NCBI GenBank assembly: GCA_964564285.1
Contig: CAZMBZ010000205.1
Location: forward strand, 1-9,580
Length of the DNA stretch: 9,580 nucleotides
Source of the DNA: JAUWQU01 sp964564285
Lineage (GTDB): Bacteria > Planctomycetota > Phycisphaerae > SM23-33
Direction of reading: 5' to 3'
Shown: one piece after another, positions 1-5,036 of the stretch
Numbering within the stretch: position 1 is the first letter of the stretch
How the letters are laid out: each line of letters opens with the position of its first letter
Made by a program: the position numbers and the translations under genes
The notes under the pieces: generated by a model
The model's database searches: none
The model's input: the letters and a program-made list of their open reading frames with translations, nothing else
What the model was told of the DNA's origin: nothing

Positions 1-2
1 CA

Positions 3-200
3 GCTTCGGCTCCTGCCCCTGTTACCGTCCGCGTCGATGTGGTGGAGGCGATGCGTGAGATGATCGGGGGTGTGGCGGCGCGGGCTCTGGCTGCTGGTGG
101 CGATTGCTTCTCTGCTCCCCTGGGGTTGCCTTGTGACCGAGTTCCCGTCTCAGATCCCGACGTAGTGGATGTTGAGCCGGTGTCGTTGGACGAGGGGTGA
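3..200 (+). CDS. C-terminal fragment of an unrecognised protein (5' end outside window)
   Basis: An open frame enters from the left edge and ends at TGA 198-200, giving 66 visible codons. Codon use looks coding: third positions are strongly G/C/T and very few codons end in A. The fragment begins with an Ala/Pro/Val-rich stretch, continues with a helix-like part (VEAMREMIGGVAARALAAGG), and ends in an acidic Asp/Val/Glu-rich tail. I recognise no domain and assign no function. The stop overlaps the ATG of the following small ORF (TGATG), so the two are probably co-transcribed and translationally coupled. The pair converges on the protease gene on the other strand. The alternative is chance reading of GC-rich DNA, but the overlap with a second coding-like frame argues against that. 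Confidence 0.5.
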   Translation, partial: ASAPAPVTVRVDVVEAMREMIGGVAARALAAGGDCFSAPLGLPCDRVPVSDPDVVDVEPVSLDEG

Positions 201-301
201 TGGGCGACCAACGCCACCTGCCGGAACTGGCAGCGCTCCAGGAACGGTTGGAACAGGAGTTGGCCAAGCCAACGGACAAGGAACTGGCCCGCACGCCGTG
301 A
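200..301 (+). CDS. Small 33-residue ORF, translationally coupled, function unknown
   Basis: ATG at 200-202 overlaps the TGA of the preceding frame, and GAGGGG lies a few bases upstream as a possible ribosome binding site. The product is charged and helical-looking: after MGDQRHLPELAALQERLEQE it continues with a Lys/Glu-rich end (AKPTDKELARTP). Codons are GC-ending and coding-like. It stops at 299-301, only 13 bp before the convergent stop of the protease gene. I recognise no family. It could be a short accessory protein of the upstream gene, or a displaced C-terminal piece of it. A one-base frameshift in the sequence could also have split a single longer protein here. Confidence 0.4.
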   Translation: MGDQRHLPELAALQERLEQELAKPTDKELARTP

Positions 302-314
302 ACGTGGCACAGGA

Positions 315-2114
315 TTACTTGCCGGCAAGGCGGCGAACCCTTGCCAGGTCTTCCCGCGCCGAATCGGCTGTTTCCCCCGTGGGCTCAAGGCGAAGGAATT
401 GCTCGAAGGCTTCGATGGCCTCGGCATAGCGCGTCAGTTCCTCGTAGGCGCTGCCTATCAACGAGTAAGTCCATGCGTTGTTCGGGTCAATGGCGATGGC
501 CTTTTTGTAGGCTTCGATGGCCTCGGGGTATTGTTTCAGTTGCCCGTAGGCGCAGCCCATGGACCAGTAAGCCGCAGCGTTGTTCGTGTCTCTGGCTATT
601 GCCTTCTTGTAGGCTTCGATGGCCTCGGGGTAGCGTTTCAGCCCGTAGTAGGCGCGGCCCATCCACAAGTAAGCTCTTGCGTAGTTTGGCTCGATGGCGA
701 TGGCCTGTTTATAAGCGGCAATGGCCTCGGGGTGGCGCTTGAGCCAATAGTAGGCGCAGCCCATGGACCAGTAAGCCGCAGCGTACTCGGGATTGAGGGC
801 GATGGCGTGCTTATATTGGTCAATCGCAATCTCATTATTGCCAAGCTGGAGATGCAGATACCCGAGCGCGTACCAGACTAACGGGTTGTCGGGTTGCGTT
901 TTGCGAAGTTCCGTGAGTGCCTTCGTCGCGGCAGAGTATTCCGCCTTGTGCATGGCTTCCCATGCTTTGTCGAGTTCTCCGGTTTCGTCACTATTAAGTT
1001 GGTGGCCTCCCGCGCTGGCGATGGTTCGGACCTTGCCTTGCTTGCGGATAAGGGCCGAGACGCCGGAGACGGGGACGGCGAAGTTGAGGTTCTGGCCGGT
1101 GGTGATGTAGGCCGTCGTTACGCCGATTACTTCGCCGCCGGCGTTGAGTAGCGGTCCGCCGCTGGAGCCTGGGCTTATCGGGGCGGTTACCTGTATGGCT
1201 GCGACTCCGTCCTTGATTTTCCGGTGGCCGCTTACCATGCCGCTGCTGAAGGTGTTCTCCAAGCCTCGCGGGTTGCCGATGGCGTAGACGGTGGCACCCA
1301 CTTTCGGCAAGCCCGCTTTTGCTATTCTGAGGACCGGGAATCCGCCGCCTGAGACCTTCAGCAGAGCCAGGTCGCCAGCGGGGTCGGTGGCAACCACACC
1401 GTCAACGAATAGCGTGGACCCGTTGCTGAGGCGGGCGGTGGCGAACTCCGCGCCCTTTATGACGTGGTAGTTTGTGACAATCAGGCCGCTTGCGGCGACG
1501 AAGAAGCCGGACCCCAGGCCGATGGGCTTGAAGTCCTTGTCGCGCACGGTTAGGTAGACGACGGCAGGCGAAGCTTTCTCGAAGAGTTGTTCCGGTGAGA
1601 TAGGCGCAGGGGCCGGCCCGGCTGGGGGCGCGGCCTCGATGAGCGTGTCCGACTTGCCCCAAGGTGGAGGCGTGACAGCCGGGGCGGGGGTGTTGGCGTC
1701 GCGCTTACTGTCGGACGGCCTTCTTGCTACATACTTGACCTTTGGTTCGCCGTCAGGAGTTGGAAGGGAATTGGCCCAGTCCTCCAGCTCCTGGTAGACA
1801 TCTTTTGCCGGACTGGCAGGCAAACCCTTCTTTGCTGGTTTGCCCGCGTTCTCGGCCGGCACTTGCGCCACGGCGGGCGGCGAAGGCAAAGCCCCTGTGC
1901 CCGATGTCAGGGCTACGGTGATGACGACGGCCAGCGCGGCTCCGGCCATTAACCCAGCCGCGCCGCCGAAGATCAGGAAGGCTCGTCTTTTCGGCGGTTT
2001 CGGGCTGGGTACGGCGCACTCATACCCGCACGCCGCGCACTTGTCCAATTCCCCACCCATGGACTCAGGGCTTTCCAGCTTCGCACCACATTGCGGACAT
2101 GTATACCGAATCAT
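315..2114 (-). CDS. Membrane-anchored trypsin-like (S1C/DegP-type) serine protease with N-terminal zinc ribbon and C-terminal TPR repeats
   Basis: The product has 599 residues from ATG 2112-2114, which is preceded by AGGAAAGGGG at good spacing. A longer in-frame TTG start at 2135 is less likely. Domains in order: a zinc ribbon with Cys 6, 9, 26 and 29 (CPQCG...CAACG); a transmembrane helix at about 45-70; a Pro/Ala-rich linker to about 170; a chymotrypsin-fold protease domain at about 175-360; and about five TPR units plus a degenerate one at about 380-585. The triad is visible as His217 (TNYHV), Asp248 (GDLALLK) and Ser318 (GSSGGP). Unlike classical DegP/HtrA there is no PDZ domain: the TPRs take its place and probably bind partners or substrates. 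With an N-in signal anchor, the ribbon would be cytoplasmic and the protease and TPRs outside. Zinc ribbons of this kind at the start of membrane proteins are common in planctomycetes. The physiological substrate is unknown. The gene lies 122 bp downstream of the PEP-CTERM gene on the same strand. Confidence 0.9.
   Translation of the reverse strand: MIRYTCPQCGAKLESPESMGGELDKCAACGYECAVPSPKPPKRRAFLIFGGAAGLMAGAALAVVITVALTSGTGALPSPPAVAQVPAENAGKPAKKGLPASPAKDVYQELEDWANSLPTPDGEPKVKYVARRPSDSKRDANTPAPAVTPPPWGKSDTLIEAAPPAGPAPAPISPEQLFEKASPAVVYLTVRDKDFKPIGLGSGFFVAASGLIVTNYHVIKGAEFATARLSNGSTLFVDGVVATDPAGDLALLKVSGGGFPVLRIAKAGLPKVGATVYAIGNPRGLENTFSSGMVSGHRKIKDGVAAIQVTAPISPGSSGGPLLNAGGEVIGVTTAYITTGQNLNFAVPVSGVSALIRKQGKVRTIASAGGHQLNSDETGELDKAWEAMHKAEYSAATKALTELRKTQPDNPLVWYALGYLHLQLGNNEIAIDQYKHAIALNPEYAAAYWSMGCAYYWLKRHPEAIAAYKQAIAIEPNYARAYLWMGRAYYGLKRYPEAIEAYKKAIARDTNNAAAYWSMGCAYGQLKQYPEAIEAYKKAIAIDPNNAWTYSLIGSAYEELTRYAEAIEAFEQFLRLEPTGETADSAREDLARVRRLAGK
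380..830 (-). repeat. 102-bp tandem repeats encoding TPR units
   Basis: The TPR-coding part of the protease gene has a 102-bp period (34 codons). The motif ATGGCCTCGG recurs at 415, 517, 619 and 721. A 35-bp block is identical at 546-580 and 750-784, exactly two units apart, and a 26-bp block is identical at 505-530 and 607-632. Exact nucleotide identity, beyond protein similarity, suggests recent internal duplication or gene conversion of TPR units. Confidence 0.85.
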
Positions 2115-2162
2115 TGAACGCCCCTTTCCTGCCAAGTGGATACGTCAACAGTACACGGGTCG

Positions 2163-2192
2163 GCTGGCAATATCCACGATATTCGGGCCGGC
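2163..2192. other. Strong bulged hairpin between PEP-CTERM and protease genes
   Basis: An inner perfect stem AATATC (2169-2174) / GATATT (2178-2183) has a 3-nt loop CAC. A second stem GCTGGC (2163-2168) / GCCGGC (2187-2192) has one wobble and is separated from the inner stem by a 3-nt bulge CGG. There is no T-run on either side, so it is not a standard intrinsic terminator. It lies in the 122-bp spacer between two co-directional minus-strand genes. It may be an mRNA processing or stability element, or an operator of the protease gene. Confidence 0.45.
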
Positions 2193-2236
2193 TCGGGGAG
2201 TCGGGCGCGTCTTGTGCAAACGGTCGGACAGTCCGG

Positions 2237-3022
2237 TCACCGCCGCTTCCGCCTCAACAAGGCCAAACCGCCAATGGCCAGCATCGCCAAAGTGGCGGGT
2301 TCGGGGACTTCGGATGCACTAGCGTCGATATTGAGGTTGACCAATGACTCTGATCCCATCATGTCACAACCTGATGCCGAAGCACGCACCTCGCCTAACA
2401 GTCTGTAGGTATGCGAAGCGTCTACAATAGCATTTCCATCCTGTAATAGCACCGGTGATAAAAGAGTGATGTCTTGAATTGAAATTGAAATAGTCCCAAT
2501 GGCAAAGTCGCTAATCTGTGTCGTATCTTGCCGAATAGCTAAGATGACTTTGCCGCTAGTCTCACCGAAATTGAAGTCCACGCTTCCGCTCGCCGAGGAA
2601 CTGGCACCAGAGCTTAGGCCAGCTTGACTAAACATTACCATGTTTGCCCTGGCATTGGCCAACAGGGACATAGTTAAGAGGTCGCTACTAGGCGTGAAAC
2701 TACCCGATACGTTGGCGTTGCCACCTCCGGAGTAGCTCCCAGGGTCGTCTCCTGTGATTCGGCCCGATCCCCATGCACGCGCATCCGCGATTACACTGGA
2801 CGCTCCCGTGTCATGTTGCGAATCAAAGATTCTTGATCCTCCTGATATAACTCCTGAATCCCAACTAAAGGTCTTATCGCCATCGGGCGCGGAGGCATAA
2901 GCGTCCGCAATGAACGTCGAAGTGACCACGTTCAAACCTACCGGTTGTGCCTGTGTAGTCCCAGCCAAACAAAACAGGATTGCTGGCACCACCATCGCCG
3001 CCCCAATAGCTTTCGTCTTCAT
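2237..3022 (-). CDS. PEP-CTERM sorting-domain exported protein
   Basis: This 261-residue protein starts at ATG 3020-3022 with AAAGGGCAAG upstream. Residues 1-25 form a Sec signal peptide with a likely cut after TTQA. Residues 239-261 form the PEP-CTERM signal: VPEP, a short hydrophobic helix, then RRKRR. In known systems an exosortase recognises this tail and processes the protein for the cell surface or an extracellular matrix. No exosortase gene is in this window. The body is rich in Ser, Ala, Gly and Asp and looks like beta-strand secreted protein (for example GSVDFNFGETSGKVILAIRQ). I recognise no enzymatic motif. Its biochemical role is unknown; a surface or biofilm-matrix role is inference from the sorting signal. 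Third positions are more A/T-rich than in the flanking genes, which may reflect relaxed constraint or foreign origin. Confidence 0.85.
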   Translation of the reverse strand: MKTKAIGAAMVVPAILFCLAGTTQAQPVGLNVVTSTFIADAYASAPDGDKTFSWDSGVISGGSRIFDSQHDTGASSVIADARAWGSGRITGDDPGSYSGGGNANVSGSFTPSSDLLTMSLLANARANMVMFSQAGLSSGASSSASGSVDFNFGETSGKVILAIRQDTTQISDFAIGTISISIQDITLLSPVLLQDGNAIVDASHTYRLLGEVRASASGCDMMGSESLVNLNIDASASEVPEPATLAMLAIGGLALLRRKRR

Positions 3023-3059
3023 CGTCTTGCCCTTTCAATAAGTGCCCAAAGACCATCCG

Positions 3060-3096
3060 CCGCGAACGCGGTTGAGCCGAAAAGGCCTCCAAGGCC
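3060..3096 (-). promoter_or_regulatory. Two small hairpins in the predicted 5' leader of the PEP-CTERM gene
   Basis: On the minus strand the leader first forms GGCCT-TGG-AGGCC (3096-3084), followed by TTTT (3083-3080). It then forms CCGCG/CGCGG with a 2-nt loop (3071-3060). The first resembles a very short intrinsic terminator lying before the start codon, so it could act as an attenuator. Stems of only 5 bp make this weak. Confidence 0.25.
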
Positions 3097-3132
3097 GAGA
3101 ACGTGTAGAGCGGTGCCTAAACCCGTGCCTCA

Positions 3133-3160
3133 ATGCTAACGCGCATCCGCCATTCGTCAA
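3133..3160 (-). promoter_or_regulatory. Candidate sigma70-type promoter of the PEP-CTERM gene
   Basis: Read on the minus strand, TTGACG (3160-3155, 5/6 match to the -35 consensus) is followed after 16 bp by TAGCAT (3138-3133, 4/6 match to the -10 consensus). Transcription would start near 3126 and give a leader of about 100 nt. The left end of the insertion sequence is only 13 bp upstream of the -35 box, so any activator site further upstream would have been displaced by the insertion. Confidence 0.35.
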
Positions 3161-3173
3161 TGAGAAAACCAGC

Positions 3174-3193
3174 TCAAACTAAGGGGTTTTTTC
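3174..3193. repeat. Left terminal inverted repeat of the IS
   Basis: This 20-bp repeat matches the right end in inverted orientation at 19 of 20 positions; the mismatch is T at 3180. It carries AAGGGG followed by a run of six T, which would be the transposase-binding terminus. Confidence 0.88.
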
Positions 3194-3301
3194 TTGGGCA
3201 CTTCACGGGAGGGAATTGGACTGGCGCGCAGACCCCGTGCGTGACGATGTATGGGATATGTCAAGTACTCCATAACTCGTTACCGCACAGGGAGGTGCAC
3301 T

Positions 3302-4567
3302 ATGATACGTCCGCAAGCCTTGATGGAAGCTGTATCGGCGAACCTCAACCGATTCCTCCAACCAATCGGCGAGAATCTCAGCAAGCCCCAGAAAAAGTTC
3401 CTTCGAGACGGGCTGGTCGGATTGCTCCGCGCAGGCCGGCCGGTCGTCTGCCGCATGGCCCGCAAGCTGCCGGATCGACGCACGAAGTTCCTCTCCCGCC
3501 TGGACCGTATGGAAGGGAACCTCAACCGCCAAAGCGACATCGACGAGAAGCTCAAGGCGGCGCTGCCCGGCCTCTGGGCACCGCTGGTCCGCGACGAGAC
3601 GCCCATCATCCTGGACCTCTCGGACATCGCCAAGCCGTTGGCCAAGAAGATGGATTACCTGGCCACCATCCGCGACGGCAGCACCGGGCAACTGGTCAAC
3701 GGATACTGGCTGGTGGAACTGTATGCCTCCGTATCGCGTAAGAACCCCGTGCCGATTCTGCTGGAACCGTTCAGTCACGAACAGCCTTTCTGCCGCGGCC
3801 AGAACCCGGTAATCATCGACGCCGTGCGGAAGGTTTTCGACCTGACCGACGGCCGGGGGGTGCTGGTGATCGATCGTGGCGGGGATGCACGGACCCTATT
3901 GAGCGACTGGCTCGACCATGATTATCGCTTCGTTGTGCGCCTTCGCGGAGACCGCAATTTGATGCGGTTTTACTCGGCTTTTGGCGGTTTCGCCGAAACG
4001 GTGGAGACTTTTCGTCATGGCCAATGGGTTCCGGTTCAGGCGCGGCTGCTGGCCGAGCAGACGCCCACGCCGCATCGCGCATGGCGAACCGTCAAACGTC
4101 ATGGCAAAGTCATCCTTCGCTTCTCTCAGGTCGGCTGGGTCAAGGTGCGTCTGCCGGGGCGAGACGAAGTCTTGACGATGGTGGTCGCACGTGTGCCAGG
4201 CCACGATGTGCCGTTTATGTTACTCACGAACCTGCCAGTTCAATCAGCTGACGATGCGCGGCGCGTGCTGCGGTATTACGGCCGCAGGTGGGAATGCGAG
4301 GAGGGGATTCGCTTCCTGAAATCCGAGGTTAACCTGGAACAGATTCGGACGTTCAACTGGACGGCCATTTGCCGGCTGGTCCTGCTGGCCGTGCTGGTGA
4401 TGATCTACCTGACATGGCTGCTGGAGCGAGAACCGAATCTTGCCGAGCGTTTGATCGCTTTTGGCCAACCGCTGCCGGATAAGCCGGACTTCCTGCTCTA
4501 TCGCATGCTGACGGGACTCACAGAGGCAATAACTGCATGTGTTTACACTGGGAGGGCCTTGCCATGA
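3302..4567 (+). CDS. IS4-family DDE transposase
   Basis: The product has 421 residues. I chose ATG 3302 because GGGAGGTG lies five bases upstream; the in-frame ATG at 3251 has no such site. The protein catalyses cut-and-paste movement of the surrounding element. The RNase-H-like core is visible. The first acidic residue lies in ILDLSDIAKP (Asp105 or Asp108). The second is Asp191 in VLVIDRGGD. The IS4 signature Y-x2-R-x3-E-x6-K is present as Tyr326, Arg329, Glu333 and Lys340. The DLSDIAKP and RDGSTGQLVNGYW segments are typical of transposases of this family. A hydrophobic stretch after the YREK motif (LVLLAVLVMIYLTWLL) is normal for the family and is not taken as a membrane anchor. The frame is undisrupted, so the enzyme is probably functional. 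It stops 10 bp before the right inverted repeat. Confidence 0.93.
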   Translation: MIRPQALMEAVSANLNRFLQPIGENLSKPQKKFLRDGLVGLLRAGRPVVCRMARKLPDRRTKFLSRLDRMEGNLNRQSDIDEKLKAALPGLWAPLVRDETPIILDLSDIAKPLAKKMDYLATIRDGSTGQLVNGYWLVELYASVSRKNPVPILLEPFSHEQPFCRGQNPVIIDAVRKVFDLTDGRGVLVIDRGGDARTLLSDWLDHDYRFVVRLRGDRNLMRFYSAFGGFAETVETFRHGQWVPVQARLLAEQTPTPHRAWRTVKRHGKVILRFSQVGWVKVRLPGRDEVLTMVVARVPGHDVPFMLLTNLPVQSADDARRVLRYYGRRWECEEGIRFLKSEVNLEQIRTFNWTAICRLVLLAVLVMIYLTWLLEREPNLAERLIAFGQPLPDKPDFLLYRMLTGLTEAITACVYTGRALP

Positions 4568-4577
4568 ATGTACTTGT

Positions 4578-4597
4578 GAAAAAACCCCTTCGTTTGA
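4578..4597. repeat. Right terminal inverted repeat of the IS
   Basis: This is the partner of 3174-3193 in inverted orientation, with 19 of 20 positions identical; the mismatching base pairs with T3180. The transposase stop codon lies just inside it. Confidence 0.88.
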
Positions 4598-5036
4598 AGG
4601 TTTCTGGGCGCAGAACGCTTTTCGCCATCCGGGCACGCAATCTTTCCCAAGTCTGAATCCGCTTCATCTCCATGTGATCGCGCGATCCGATATTGTAACT
4701 TGCAGACTGGTTACCTGGGATTTCCTGGATGGACCGTGGCCGATCCCGGCGCGCCGGGACCGCCGACCTTCCTGGCGATCTTATCGCCGATCGTGGGATC
4801 GACAAGCGTCTTCCGTGGCCGAGAGAGCTTTCTAAACCGGTCGCCGAAGGCGATTGCCCTGCGCCAAGCCCGGAATGCCCTTTGCCGAATGCCGATATCT
4901 TGGTAGTTTCATCTGACAAGGCCGCGACGGTCGCCGGCCGAAGTCTGTCCGAGAATTCCCGGGCGGATGTATGCATTGAGACTGGTGGTGTCGAAGTGAA
5001 CTCGATTCCTGCCGAGTAACGAGCAAGAAGACTGAA
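4598..5036. other. Palindrome-rich spacer between the IS and GH115 gene; no confident gene
   Basis: This 439-bp stretch must hold the GH115 promoter, but I find no clear -35/-10 pair. It contains several dyads: GATCGCGCGATC (4676-4687, perfect), the repeat described separately (4719-4769), GGCGAT/ATCGCC with a 3-nt loop (4774-4788), CGATC/GATCG with a 4-nt loop (4788-4801), and a bulged GC stem at 4920-4939. A plus-strand ORF of 96 codons (4729-5019) ends 17 bp before the GH115 ATG. It begins inside the dispersed repeat and matches no family I know, so I do not call it a gene. It could be a gene remnant cut by the insertion. Confidence 0.5.
4719..4769 (-). repeat. Dispersed repeat copy 1 (inverted relative to 9431-9481)
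   Basis: Read on the minus strand it carries a 24-bp block (4761-4738) identical to 9439-9462 at the other copy. Six variable bases follow, then ATCCAGGAAATC (4730-4719), which is also shared. Similarity continues imperfectly for about 8 bp on the other side. By eye about 45 of 51 positions match. The core TCCCGGCGCGCCGGGA (4744-4759) is a perfect 16-bp palindrome. This copy is about 270 bp upstream of the GH115 gene. Confidence 0.75.

Larger units (their letters stand above)
3174..4597 (+). mobile_element. Complete IS4-family insertion sequence, 1424 bp
   Basis: The ends are 20-bp inverted repeats: TCAAACTAAGGGGTTTTTTC at 3174-3193 and, read from the other end, TCAAACGAAGGGGTTTTTTC at 4578-4597, differing at one base. 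They enclose a single intact DDE transposase gene at 3302-4567. Size and organisation fit IS4-family elements. I see no target-site duplication directly outside the ends: the left flank reads ...GAAAACCAGC and the right flank AGGTTTCTGGG.... Weak terminal similarity may continue outward (AGAAAACC versus AGAAACC in inverted orientation), so the true ends could lie a few bases further out. The intact frame and well-matched ends suggest the element is recent and may still be active. Confidence 0.88.

Noticed and set aside
505..784. Regular repeats suggestive of a CRISPR-like or satellite array
   Set aside because: The 102-bp period is in frame and encodes 34-residue TPR units; there are no spacers.
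2115..2135. Upstream TTG start for the protease (606 residues)
   Set aside because: The ATG at 2114 has a strong purine-rich ribosome binding site and places the zinc ribbon right at the N-terminus, as is usual for such proteins.
3023..3060. A sigma54-type promoter for the PEP-CTERM gene
   Set aside because: GGGCAC occurs near the start codon, but no correctly spaced GC element follows and it would overlap the ribosome binding site region.
3251..3301. Upstream ATG start for the transposase (438 residues)
   Set aside because: There is no ribosome binding site there, whereas GGGAGGTG precedes the ATG at 3302 and the family similarity begins after it.
3148..4631. CGCCATTCG (3148-3156) and CGCCATCCG (4623-4631) as a target-site duplication
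   Set aside because: They are 8/9 alike but lie 17 and 25 bp outside the inverted repeats at unequal distances, so chance is the simpler explanation.
4518..4976. A 152-codon minus-strand open frame overlapping the IS end
   Set aside because: It runs through the dispersed repeat, the inverted repeat and the transposase 3' end without any recognisable domain or ribosome binding site.
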